Of a DNA stretch of 64,000 nucleotides, positions 1 through 8,509 are shown one piece after another (position 1 is the first letter of the stretch; every line of letters starts with the position of its first letter). The notes below the pieces were generated by a model. The model was not told the DNA's origin. It did no database searches and saw only the letters and a list, made by a program, of their open reading frames with translations. Source of the stretch: Ktedonobacter robiniae (GTDB lineage Bacteria > Chloroflexota > Ktedonobacteria > Ktedonobacterales > Ktedonobacteraceae); NCBI RefSeq assembly GCF_016587375.1, contig NZ_BNJG01000001.1:1116001-1180000 (forward strand). The letters are read 5' to 3'. Both the position numbers and the translations under genes were made by a program.

Positions 1-290
1 GATATTGTCTGTCGCACGTCTATCGTCCCTTCATTTCGTAAATACGCTCTTAAAGAGACGTTACCATTTAGCTGTGTATTTGCGATAACTAATGTGGTGC
101 TGAAGCGGTTGGATCGCATTGCTTCCTGTGGTGATATGGTACAGATGATAGCTACTGCCAGCATCATATATGCGTTCGTACGTATGCATATAAACACAAA
201 CGAAACCACTATCGCAACATCATCACAACTTCTTCCAGGTATACTCAAGCACGACAACATAAGCAAATCACAGGGGAGAGCGATAGGACT

Positions 291-1352
291 ATGCTTGAAA
301 CTACGGCAATACAAACCTCTCGGCAGGCCTTTATTGAGCAACATGAGCAAGCGTCTTTCTATAGCCAGCCAGGTTGGCTCGGTCTACTCCAACACGTCTA
401 TGGCTTTAAACCCACGCACCTGGAGAGCTATACCGCTGGGGCAGATGACCCCGCTCGCTCGCTCGCAGGCACCCTCTCTCTCTATACTGTGCGCAGTCCA
501 CTGGCGGGAACACATCTCGTCTCGCTCCCATTCTCCGATCATGCGCCCCTGCTGGCGCAGAATGAGGCGAGCGCGCTCGAACTACTCGAGCAGGCTATCG
601 AGCTGACACGCCAGCGTAAGGCGCGCTATCTTGAGCTACGCACTGGCACCAATCCTCTGCTTGCCAATCATCCAGCCTTCGTCGAGAGTGATCTCTATGT
701 CACCTGGCGCCTGAACCTGGAAAGCGATCCCGCCCTCGCCTGGTCACACCTGCGCAAGCCTGTACAGCACCAGGTCAAGAAGGCGCGCAAGAACGGCCTC
801 TCCATTCGTGTCGCCGATAGCGCCACCGATGTGGCAACCTATCACCGGCTCCATGTGCTCACACGCACACGCAAGCATGGGATGCCCGCCCAGCCCTCGG
901 CCTTCTTTCACAAACTATGGGAGAGCTTCGCCCCAGGTGAGCAGATGATCCTCTTGTTGGCAGAGTATGAGCAACAACCAATTGCTGGCATGGTCCTGCT
1001 GGGGTCCGGTACGACGTTGCGCTATGCCTATGGCGCCTCCGATGAACGCTACCTGCGCCTGGCCCCCAATAACCTCTTGATGTGGCACGCCATCGAGTGG
1101 GGCTGTGAGCATGGTTACCGCGTCCTCGATATGGGGCGCACCGCCCGCGACAACGAGGGCCTGATGGAGTTTAAACGCCGCTGGGGCGCTGAGCTGAACC
1201 CGCTCCCCTACTACTACTATCCCCGCCAGGCGGGCCTGGCCACGACCTCAGAGCAGAGCTGGAAGTATCGTCTGCTCACCTCTACCTGGAAACAGCTCCC
1301 ACTCCCTGTCGCCAGTTCGCTCGGCGGCCTCCTCTATCGCTACCTGGGATAA
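291..1352 (+). CDS. FemAB/GNAT-like acyltransferase
   Basis: A 353-residue protein of the FemAB / lipid II aminoacyltransferase-like GNAT superfamily. The first half has the divergent N-terminal acyltransferase fold. The second half carries the better conserved features: a basic stretch around residues 155-170 (QHQVKKARKNGLSIR), a strand-turn 'QPIAGMVLLGSG' near 225-235, and a C-terminal 'DMGRTARDNEGLMEFKRRWG' motif typical of FemAB-related proteins of exopolysaccharide and peptidoglycan loci. No signal peptide is visible, so a cytoplasmic enzyme acting on a carrier-linked or cell-wall precursor is likely. The acceptor substrate cannot be read from the sequence. The ATG at 291 follows a GGGGAG-type ribosome site. 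A long palindrome (1360-1414) ends the unit. Confidence 0.75.
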   Translation: MLETTAIQTSRQAFIEQHEQASFYSQPGWLGLLQHVYGFKPTHLESYTAGADDPARSLAGTLSLYTVRSPLAGTHLVSLPFSDHAPLLAQNEASALELLEQAIELTRQRKARYLELRTGTNPLLANHPAFVESDLYVTWRLNLESDPALAWSHLRKPVQHQVKKARKNGLSIRVADSATDVATYHRLHVLTRTRKHGMPAQPSAFFHKLWESFAPGEQMILLLAEYEQQPIAGMVLLGSGTTLRYAYGASDERYLRLAPNNLLMWHAIEWGCEHGYRVLDMGRTARDNEGLMEFKRRWGAELNPLPYYYYPRQAGLATTSEQSWKYRLLTSTWKQLPLPVASSLGGLLYRYLG

Positions 1353-1359
1353 GAAGAAA

Positions 1360-1414
1360 GGGGTATGGTGTGTGGTGGCAATGTCTGCGGCATTGCCACC
1401 ACACACCATACCCC
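1360..1414. terminator. Palindrome with 24-bp perfect arms after the FemAB-like gene
   Basis: Arms 1360-1383 and 1391-1414 are perfectly complementary around the loop TCTGCGG. It sits between convergent genes and probably ends transcription from both. There is no long T-run, so it may instead be a repeat-family hairpin; the loop is the same as that of the hairpin at 61651-61703. Confidence 0.55.
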
Positions 1415-1443
1415 TGCGAGGCGTCATAGGCGCCGAGGAGACC

Positions 1444-2445
1444 TTACGAATATGTTAGTGGATGCTGCTTGAAGAAGTTCCAGATGGTTTCCGACGCGGA
1501 GGGCGAGCCACCAAGCGAGACAGGCCATGCATGCCCGCCGCCCTCAATACGATAATGCACAATTGAGGAGCCATCGCGACAGCGTATCCACTCCTCTCCT
1601 GTGACGTTGCCACTCTGGAAAAAGGTATTGGGTCCCTGGGCACAGTGATCGCGTTTAGCCCACTCATTGAGCCATTGCGGGACCGATGGCAGGGGGAGAT
1701 CAGGCTTCTCGGGTGCAGGCCCGCCCATATAGGGCACAACCGTGTCGCCCGTACCATGCACATCCAGAATGGGGACACCTTTCTTGATATTGCAGCCCGT
1801 ATCCAGGTCATAGAAATTGCCCGAGACTGGCGCGAAGGCCGCGATCCGCTCCGGCAAGTTGCAGGCCAGGTACCAGCTCATGCCGCCGCCATTGGAGAAG
1901 CCTGTGGCATAGATGCGCTGCTCATCAATACAGAAGCTCTGCTCCAGGTTATCCAGCAAATCATCGACATAGCGGATTTCATCGATACCTTGTTGAGTTG
2001 TACCAATGCTGGCCCAGAAAGTCTGTCCGTTGTTATCCTTCAACCCCTGGGGGTAGGCCACAATAAAGTTTTCCTGGTCCGCTAGCTGCGAGAGTCCCGT
2101 GACCTGTTCCATGTCCGAGCCTCGCGCCCCCGTCCCATGAAATACCAGGACCAGGGGGATGCTCTGCGTCTTATTATAGCCAGTCGGCACATGAATATAA
2201 TAATCGCGCATGCTATTGCCATTGGCAACCCTGGGATCGGCAGTCATCGTCTCGTCTTCGCTATCTCCCGCCTTCACCTCAGCGTCTTTCCCACATCCAT
2301 TCGCGATCTTTGGAGTCATTTTCGCGTTCTTGTTCGCTATGGCGTTTTCTTGCGCCTGCGACACCCCACCACAGCCCGTGAGCAACAGGCTTAATACCAC
2401 CCACCCGTAGAGTCCTATCCCCAACAGCGTATCTCGTTGTTTCAT
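1444..2445 (-). CDS. Secreted CE1/LpqC-type esterase lipoprotein
   Basis: An alpha/beta-hydrolase of the polyhydroxybutyrate depolymerase / feruloyl esterase (CE1, LpqC-like) group, about 333 residues. The N-terminus is a lipoprotein signal: hydrophobic core, then lipobox LLTGC at about residue 25, so the mature enzyme should be lipid-anchored outside the cytoplasm. Catalytic features are an oxyanion motif VFHGTG, nucleophile elbow GFSNGGG, the acid region DVHGTGDTVVPY and a final GGGHAWP histidine. The expected substrates are short-chain polyesters or feruloyl/acetyl esters of plant polysaccharide, which is family knowledge only. I chose the ATG at 2445 because AGGAGG then lies 9 nt upstream; the ATG at 2451 would leave only 3 nt. 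Confidence 0.8.
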   Translation of the reverse strand: MKQRDTLLGIGLYGWVVLSLLLTGCGGVSQAQENAIANKNAKMTPKIANGCGKDAEVKAGDSEDETMTADPRVANGNSMRDYYIHVPTGYNKTQSIPLVLVFHGTGARGSDMEQVTGLSQLADQENFIVAYPQGLKDNNGQTFWASIGTTQQGIDEIRYVDDLLDNLEQSFCIDEQRIYATGFSNGGGMSWYLACNLPERIAAFAPVSGNFYDLDTGCNIKKGVPILDVHGTGDTVVPYMGGPAPEKPDLPLPSVPQWLNEWAKRDHCAQGPNTFFQSGNVTGEEWIRCRDGSSIVHYRIEGGGHAWPVSLGGSPSASETIWNFFKQHPLTYS

Positions 2446-2779
2446 ACGCATAGGCCTCCTCTCACGCTTCCATTCTCCTTTTTGTGCTTGTTTACGAGTT
2501 CAAACTATCTCTACCATTGATGTAGGTGACTTTTCTTCTACAACGTATTACACTGCGATTTAGGTACAGTTTATCTTTTCTCTCATTACTCTGCCGCCGC
2601 CCCTGGAGTCTTCTTACCCCACATCTTACTCGTTTAGGTAAGCTCCGTGAGACAACTACACAGTAGCCGCATACGCCAGTTGCGGGCAAACAGCATATTT
2701 GCAATCTTCTATGCTAGAATGTATAGAAAAGCAAACTCAGCATTTATTTGCATTCTTTCAATGTGCAAAAGGAGTCCTC
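2446..2779. other. Intergenic region with half copy of a palindromic repeat
   Basis: Divergent promoter region between the esterase and the cyclase-like gene. No gene is supported. It contains, around 2654-2690, a single degenerate arm of the dispersed repeat whose core is AGTAGCCGCGTACGCCAGTA. Full hairpin copies occur at 8454-8509 and 20851-20907. Confidence 0.5.
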
Positions 2780-5700
2780 ATGCCAGAAGAGCGCAAGCTT
2801 GTCAGTATCCTCTTTGCCGATGTCACTGGTTCGACCGCCCTGGGTGATGAGTTGGATCCCGAAGATGTCCGCGCCCTGATGGGTCGTTATTATGAACATG
2901 CACGCCAGGTCATTCCCCAGCACGGAGGGACGCTGGAGAAATTTATTGGCGACGCCGTGATGGCGATATTTGGCCTCCCCCAGGCCCATGGTGATGATCC
3001 AGAGCGCGCCCTGGCCGCCGCCCTGGCTCTGCGCAAGGCTGTCGCCGACGATGAGATGCTGGGTTCCATCTTCCAACTACGCATCGGCGTCAATACGGGC
3101 GAGGTCATGGCGACCAGCGATTCTACTAGCAATCAGTTCATGGCGACTGGCGATGCCGTAAACGTGGCGGCCCGCCTGGAACAGAACGCCAATCCCGGCG
3201 AGATCTTAGCCGGAGAACGGACCTATGCCGCAGCCAGTCATGCCTTCCTCTTCGAGGCCTCACGCCACGCCGAGGTTAAGGGCAAGAGCAAACCTCTTAC
3301 GGTCTATCCGCTGCAAGGACCTCGCGCCACGCGCAAGGTTGAGCGCCCGCCCCTAGTTGGCCGCAAGCAGGACCTGATGCAGCTCGCACTCCTACAGGCC
3401 CGCGCTCTGGAGGAGGAGCGTCCACAGCTTGTCTCTATTACCGCGCCCGCTGGGACCGGGAAGACGCGCCTGCTGGAAGAGTTTCTCGCTCGCCTGGACC
3501 CCGATGAGAACTTTCAGGTTTCGACGGCGCGCTGCCTCCCCTACGGCCAGACCCTGACCTACTGGCCCCTGCGCGGCCTCTTGAGCCAGCTTATTCAGGG
3601 TGATATGACGCGTGCGAACGTGGCCCGTGTCTTTCTCAACGCGACCTATGCTCAAGCGGACGCGGAGCGCCTGGCAGACCTGATCCTGGCAACCCTGGGT
3701 ATTGAGGGCGAGACCACGACCGACCGTGAGAATATCTTCTCCGCCTGGCGACTGCTGATCGAGGTCCTGGCGACCCAGGCCCCACGCATCATTATCTTCG
3801 AGGACCTGCACTGGGCCAGCGATAGTCTCTTCGATCTTGTGGAATACATCACCCACCTGCGTACCCAGGCCCCCCTCATGCTGATCGCGCTCAGCCGTCC
3901 CGAGCTGCTGGATCGCCGTCCCAACTGGGGCGGAGGGCGCCAGAACTTCACCTCCCTGGCCCTGCAACCCCTCTCGCCGCGCAACACGCAGGAGTTGATC
4001 TCACGCCTGATGCAGGACGTCCCTCAGGCTGTACGCACCCAGATCGTTGAGCGCTCGGGGGGCAATCCCTTCTTCGCCCTGGAGCTGCTGCGCGGCCTGC
4101 AAGAGCGCGGCCTCACTGGGAACGCCGCAAGTATTGAACAGCTCCCCGATACGGTCCATGCCGCCGTGCAGGCGCGCCTGGATCAGCTCTCACGGCCTGA
4201 GCGCTCGGTGCTCCAGGTGGCCTCGGTCGCCGGGCGTGCCCTCTCGCTGACCATGCTGGCCGAGGTCCTGAGCGAGTATAGCCTGAGCGAGCTACAACAG
4301 GCGCTTGATGGCCTGCTAGAGCGTGACATTCTCGTATCATCGGAGGGCCAGACCTATGCCTTCCGCCACATCCTCTTCCGCGATGTCGCCTATGGCACCC
4401 TCGCACGTACACAGCGCATACGCCTACACGAGAAGATAGCGACCTCGCTGGAGACACTCAATGCTGACCATCTCGATGAGTACGCCGAGCTAATCGCCTA
4501 CCATTATCGCGAGGCCGTAACCCTCTCGCGCCAGGCCGCCATTCGTACCCAGCTTCAGTTCGATGTTGTCAAGGCCCTCCACTTCCTGCGCCGTGCCGCC
4601 CACCTGGCCAGTCACGCCGGGGCTTACTTCGAGGCCCAGAACTACCTCCAGAGCGCCATCGCCATCGCACCGGAGACAGAGCTAATCTCCATTTACGAAG
4701 ACCTGGGCGACTGCTATTACTGGTCGTTCACCACGGCAGAAGCTTATCGACAAGCCTTCACATACTGGGAGAAACAATACGCGGAACATACGCCAGACGC
4801 GGCTCAAAGCCTGATTGGAGCACGTCTCTTGCGTAAACTGCTCATCAACTATACGCGCTTTGGTGAGTATGAACGCCTTGAGAATGCAGCTGAACATATT
4901 TCCACTCTCCAGAAGCGCGCGCAGGCTCTTGCCACAGCCTCCGGTAACGAGTACGAACAGTGGCGCATCCAGCTCGTTCCCTGTTTCTCACACTACATGA
5001 AGGCCTGCAATGAAGAGTTACAGCAACTACTCAATATCGCGCAAGATGCCACCGCTTACTTCGAGCAACAGGGCGATTCTCAAGCCCTTAGCGAGGCGCT
5101 AGATGCTCAGGCGTCTCTCTACCAACGTCTAAATGACTTTCAGGCTTCGCTCCAACCCATTCAACGCCGTCGTGCCATCGCTAACCTCTCCGCGTCGGAA
5201 CAAGGCGATGCGCTACAGATGCTCATTCGCTCTAATGCCGCTCTGCGCAACTATGACACCTGCTTCGATCTTATTCAGCAAGAATTAAAAAGCATGCGCC
5301 CGGGTCAATCTCTGCTCCATCTGAGTTCTACTCTCTCCACGGTAATGGTGGTTGCCTTCATTGCAGGTCGCTGGGATTTGCTTGACACACTCTATTCCAA
5401 AGCGGAAGAGATACGTGAACAAAGCAGCAATGACTTGAGCACATTCAAAATGTTTGAAGGCTATTTTAATCTCCTCCGCTGGGCATTAGCCCGCGAAGAT
5501 CGACCAACTATTGATGCCATTGCATCATTCCTACGCCGTTTCCTTGGCGAGGTCCCTACTTTGGGTGAACAATTTACTAATATTATTAGTACTTTTCAAG
5601 CTGATGATGTCTCGCTGACCTCTTTAAAGCTAACAGAGATTCAAGGAGGATTGGCACGGGTAATACTGCTATTCTGCCTTGAACGCAACTTAGCTTTTCC

Positions 5701-5995
5701 AGAAGAGCTTATTACCAACACCCAAAGTGATGGCTTAGGCTCAAGCGATTCCTTCAAACAGTATATTGAGGCTGCTTACGCGTTACTCAATAACGATAAC
5801 GAGCGCTTTGCCCGCGCCCTGGAAAAGCTTGAACAATATCAAGAAGTCGTCCATGCCGCGCGCCTGGATATCGTGCTCGCCGAGCGCACGGGCGACCGCA
5901 GGTACCTTGACATGGCGCGCCCCACCCTGGAGCGTCTCCAGGATCGTCAGTTCCTGCGTCGCCTCAACGACGTCGCCGAGCGCCTCACATCTTAA
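2780..5995 (+). CDS. Class III nucleotidyl cyclase fused to AAA ATPase and TPR-like domain
   Basis: A 1071-residue multidomain signalling protein. Residues 5-185 form a class III adenylate/guanylate cyclase domain: metal-binding Asp in LFADVTGST, a second Asp in IGDAVMAIFG, and the GDAVNVAARLE dimer-arm motif. An AAA_16-type ATPase follows, with a P-loop at about residue 221 (APAGTGKT) and Walker B at about 337 (IIIFEDLHW). The rest is helical and TPR-like. The architecture resembles other large cyclase-AAA regulators of Chloroflexota and Actinobacteria. The ATG at 2780 is preceded by AAAGGAG with 6 nt spacing; the longer reading frame from 2699 lacks a ribosome site. Codon use becomes clearly AT-richer from about 4.7 to 5.75 kb and returns to GC-rich at the 3' end, suggesting a mosaic C-terminus. 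Confidence 0.85.
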   Translation: MPEERKLVSILFADVTGSTALGDELDPEDVRALMGRYYEHARQVIPQHGGTLEKFIGDAVMAIFGLPQAHGDDPERALAAALALRKAVADDEMLGSIFQLRIGVNTGEVMATSDSTSNQFMATGDAVNVAARLEQNANPGEILAGERTYAAASHAFLFEASRHAEVKGKSKPLTVYPLQGPRATRKVERPPLVGRKQDLMQLALLQARALEEERPQLVSITAPAGTGKTRLLEEFLARLDPDENFQVSTARCLPYGQTLTYWPLRGLLSQLIQGDMTRANVARVFLNATYAQADAERLADLILATLGIEGETTTDRENIFSAWRLLIEVLATQAPRIIIFEDLHWASDSLFDLVEYITHLRTQAPLMLIALSRPELLDRRPNWGGGRQNFTSLALQPLSPRNTQELISRLMQDVPQAVRTQIVERSGGNPFFALELLRGLQERGLTGNAASIEQLPDTVHAAVQARLDQLSRPERSVLQVASVAGRALSLTMLAEVLSEYSLSELQQALDGLLERDILVSSEGQTYAFRHILFRDVAYGTLARTQRIRLHEKIATSLETLNADHLDEYAELIAYHYREAVTLSRQAAIRTQLQFDVVKALHFLRRAAHLASHAGAYFEAQNYLQSAIAIAPETELISIYEDLGDCYYWSFTTAEAYRQAFTYWEKQYAEHTPDAAQSLIGARLLRKLLINYTRFGEYERLENAAEHISTLQKRAQALATASGNEYEQWRIQLVPCFSHYMKACNEELQQLLNIAQDATAYFEQQGDSQALSEALDAQASLYQRLNDFQASLQPIQRRRAIANLSASEQGDALQMLIRSNAALRNYDTCFDLIQQELKSMRPGQSLLHLSSTLSTVMVVAFIAGRWDLLDTLYSKAEEIREQSSNDLSTFKMFEGYFNLLRWALAREDRPTIDAIASFLRRFLGEVPTLGEQFTNIISTFQADDVSLTSLKLTEIQGGLARVILLFCLERNLAFPEELITNTQSDGLGSSDSFKQYIEAAYALLNNDNERFARALEKLEQYQEVVHAARLDIVLAERTGDRRYLDMARPTLERLQDRQFLRRLNDVAERLTS

Positions 5996-6057
5996 CCTGG
6001 TACAAAAATAGAGCCAGGAGGCTAATTCCTCCCGGCTCTATTTTTGTACCAGGTTAA
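5992..6057. terminator. Palindromic terminator overlapping the cyclase stop codon
   Basis: Arms 5992-6015 and 6034-6057 are 24-bp perfect complements that include the TAA stop. A GGAGG/CCTCC inner stem sits between them. The built-in A5/T5 runs provide a U-tract on either strand, so it looks like an intrinsic terminator. Confidence 0.7.
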
Positions 6058-6162
6058 ACAGATGCACTGCTTTAGCTTGCACCTCCAGCGATACGTTTGC
6101 TACAATGAAAGTCCGCTTCTCCCTTTTCCCAATTCACTGCTATTTTTTCTGGAGGTCTTTGC

Positions 6163-7146
6163 ATGCCTGAGCGACCGAAGATTCTTGTGACGCAGAAAAT
6201 CCCTGCCAACGCCTACTCCCTCCTGCATGCCATTGGCGAGGTTGAGGCCAATATGGACGAGGGTGTTATCTGGTCTCCGGAAGAACTGTTGCGCCGCGTC
6301 CCCGGCCATGACTATCTGCTCTGCCTGCTTACCGATACCATCGGCGCGCGCTTACTGGAGACTTGCGCCTGCGCCTCGCCTCGCCTCAAGCTGGTGGCGA
6401 ACATGGCAGTCGGCTATAACAATATCGATGTCGAGGCCGCGACTCGCCAGCAGATCGCGGTAAGCAATACGCCGGGCATTCTCTCGGATACCACCGCCGA
6501 CCTGGCCTTCGCCCTGCTGCTGGCAACCGCCCGGCGCGTACCCGAGGCCGAACGATTCCTGCGCGCGGGCAAGTTTACCGGCTGGGGCCCCCTCCTCTTC
6601 TGTGGGGCCGAGGTCCATGGCTCAACGCTGGGAATCATCGGCGCCGGGCGCATCGGCCAGCTCATGGCGAAACGCGCCGGGGGCTTCGATATGCATGTGC
6701 TCTACTACAATACAAAGCGCCTTCCAGCAGATATCGAGGATCGTTATCAGCTTACCTATGTTGAACTGGATGAACTATTGCGCCAGTCCGACTTTGTGAG
6801 CTTGCACGTCCCCTACGCATCCTCAACCCATCACCTCATTGGCGAGCGCGAGCTGGCACTGATGAAACCGTCGGCAATTCTCGTCAACACCGCGCGTGGA
6901 CCGGTGGTGGACGAGAAGGCCCTGGTACGCGCCCTGCAATCCGGGCGGATTGCGGGGGCTGGCCTCGATGTCTTCGAGCACGAACCCGCCGTTGAACCTG
7001 AGCTTCTGACGATGGAGAACGTGGTTCTCGTACCCCATATCGCCAGCGCCTCGCTGAAAACACGCACACGCATGGCAACTATGGCCGCCGAAAATATCGC
7101 GGCCCACGCCCAGGGCCAGCGCCCACCCAACCAGGTCAATAGATAA
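6163..7146 (+). CDS. D-2-hydroxyacid dehydrogenase (glycerate/hydroxypyruvate type)
   Basis: A 327-residue NAD(P)-dependent D-2-hydroxyacid dehydrogenase, closest in style to the glyoxylate/hydroxypyruvate reductase (GyaR/GhrB) branch. Visible are the Rossmann motif GIIGAGRIG at about 150, the substrate-binding VAVGYNNIDV-like region, catalytic Arg in NTARGPVVDE, and the Glu and His of the triad (FEHEP, VPHIAS). It probably interconverts hydroxypyruvate and glycerate, or glyoxylate and glycolate. The next gene, 74 bp downstream, is a class V aminotransferase that would supply hydroxypyruvate from serine, so the two form a plausible C2/serine unit. Start ATG at 6163 follows GGAGGT. The substrate is not proven by sequence. 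Confidence 0.85.
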   Translation: MPERPKILVTQKIPANAYSLLHAIGEVEANMDEGVIWSPEELLRRVPGHDYLLCLLTDTIGARLLETCACASPRLKLVANMAVGYNNIDVEAATRQQIAVSNTPGILSDTTADLAFALLLATARRVPEAERFLRAGKFTGWGPLLFCGAEVHGSTLGIIGAGRIGQLMAKRAGGFDMHVLYYNTKRLPADIEDRYQLTYVELDELLRQSDFVSLHVPYASSTHHLIGERELALMKPSAILVNTARGPVVDEKALVRALQSGRIAGAGLDVFEHEPAVEPELLTMENVVLVPHIASASLKTRTRMATMAAENIAAHAQGQRPPNQVNR

Positions 7147-7148
7147 TG

Positions 7149-7198
7149 TGTTATGGTGTATGGTGAATGGAAGTCATCCAGCACCACACACCATAACA
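7149..7198. terminator. Imperfect hairpin between dehydrogenase and aminotransferase
   Basis: Arms 7149-7165 and 7182-7198 (17 bp, one mismatch) share the TATGGTGTGTGGTG core with the arms of the palindrome at 1360-1414. This points to a small repeat family or a common terminator/processing hairpin. Confidence 0.4.
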
Positions 7199-7220
7199 TG
7201 ACTAGAAGGGAAAACTACTC

Positions 7221-8447
7221 ATGTCGCAAACATTTGCCCGCCCATATACAAGCTCCTCAGAGGGAGCTACGCCTCCCGAGCTGAATCCTTCCTATCGTCT
7301 GCTGCTGGGGCCTGGTCCCTGCAATGTTGATCCGCGTGTGCTACGGGTGGGTGCCGCGCCCCAACTGGGACATCTCGATCCAGAGCTCTTCGCAATTATG
7401 CAGGAGACCGCAGGGCTGCTGCGCTGGCTCTTCCAGACCGAGAACGAGCTGACCTGCTGCGTCTCTGGCTCGGGCTTCTCTGGGGCCGAGGCCGTGCTAA
7501 CCAACCTGCTTGAGCCTGGCGATACTCTGATCGCGGGGAGCCTGGGCTACTTTAGCGGTAAGATCATTGATATCTCGCGCCGCGCCGGAGCTAATGTTGT
7601 TGTACTGGCGACCGAACCAGGCCAGCCCCTGGATTCCGCAGCGCTTGAGCAAGCCTTCAAGGAGCATCCCGAGGCCAAGATCTTCGCTACCGCCATCGCG
7701 GAGACCTCGACCGGGCTGCATCAGCCGCTCACAGACCTTGAGCGCGTGACCCACGCCCATAACGCGCTCTTTGTCGTCGATACCGTCTGTGGTCTGGGTG
7801 GCCTCCCGGTGCAGGTCGACGCTCTGCACATTGATGCCTCTTACTCTGGCAGCCAGAAGTGTATCGGCGCGCTGCCCGGGCTGGCCCCTGTGACGCTCAA
7901 TGAGCGCGCCGTCGAGGTAATTAAGAAGCGCAGCACACCTGTTCAAAGCTATTATCTCGATCTCCTGGCGCTCAATCGCTACTGGAACGGCGATCACGCC
8001 TACCACCATACGATCTGTAGTAATCTTGTCTATGGGATGTATGAAGCCCTGCGCATCGCACACGTTGAGGGACTCGAAGCCCGCTTCACGCGCCACCAGC
8101 TCCACGGCGCTGCCCTCAAAACCGGTATCAAGGCCATGGGCCTGGAACTGCTTGCTCAGCCAGGCTACCAGCTTCCCGTGCTCACGGCCATCCTCATCCC
8201 TGAAGGTGCCGATGAGCTGGCTGTACGCAAGGCCCTCCTCAACGAGTACAGCATAGAGGTCGGGGGTGGGCTTGGCGAGCTGAAAGGGCGCCTCATCCGC
8301 ATCGGACTGATGGGCTACAATGCCAGCCGCCAGAACGTCTACACCGTCTTGAGCGCCCTGGAACATATCCTGCCTGAATGTGGCTATACACTCCCCCAAC
8401 CCGGTGCCGCACTCAAAGCCGCCGAAGCCTATTATCAGGCACATTAG
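7221..8447 (+). CDS. Class V aminotransferase (alanine/serine-glyoxylate type)
   Basis: A 408-residue PLP enzyme of fold type I, alanine-glyoxylate / serine-glyoxylate / serine-pyruvate aminotransferase family. Evidence: the N-terminal LLGPGPCNVDPRVL motif, the glycine-rich SGSGFSGAEAV cofactor loop, Asp in FVVDTVCGLGGLP, and the Schiff-base lysine in SGSQKCIGALPGLAP. The C-terminal small domain contains IRIGLMG. The role is transfer of the amino group from serine or alanine to glyoxylate, giving glycine. Its product hydroxypyruvate would be reduced by the adjacent dehydrogenase. AGAAGGG lies just ahead of the ATG. The first 20 residues look like a variable extension. Confidence 0.85.
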   Translation: MSQTFARPYTSSSEGATPPELNPSYRLLLGPGPCNVDPRVLRVGAAPQLGHLDPELFAIMQETAGLLRWLFQTENELTCCVSGSGFSGAEAVLTNLLEPGDTLIAGSLGYFSGKIIDISRRAGANVVVLATEPGQPLDSAALEQAFKEHPEAKIFATAIAETSTGLHQPLTDLERVTHAHNALFVVDTVCGLGGLPVQVDALHIDASYSGSQKCIGALPGLAPVTLNERAVEVIKKRSTPVQSYYLDLLALNRYWNGDHAYHHTICSNLVYGMYEALRIAHVEGLEARFTRHQLHGAALKTGIKAMGLELLAQPGYQLPVLTAILIPEGADELAVRKALLNEYSIEVGGGLGELKGRLIRIGLMGYNASRQNVYTVLSALEHILPECGYTLPQPGAALKAAEAYYQAH

Positions 8448-8453
8448 TCCCCC

Positions 8454-8509
8454 ACAGTAGCCGCGTACGCAAGTAGCGGGCGCCCGCTACTTGCGTACGC
8501 GGCTACTGT
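8454..8509. repeat. 56-bp perfect palindrome, dispersed repeat family
   Basis: Perfect 28+28 bp palindrome with no loop, arms starting ACAGTAGCCGCGTACGC. It lies between convergent genes and may double as a terminator. The same core recurs near 2654, twice in direct orientation near 11180-11240, and as a hairpin at 20851-20907. Confidence 0.75.

Noticed and set aside
7497..8444. Minus-strand reading frame of 315 codons across the aminotransferase gene
   Set aside because: Shadow of a convincing PLP enzyme on the opposite strand; no recognisable motif.
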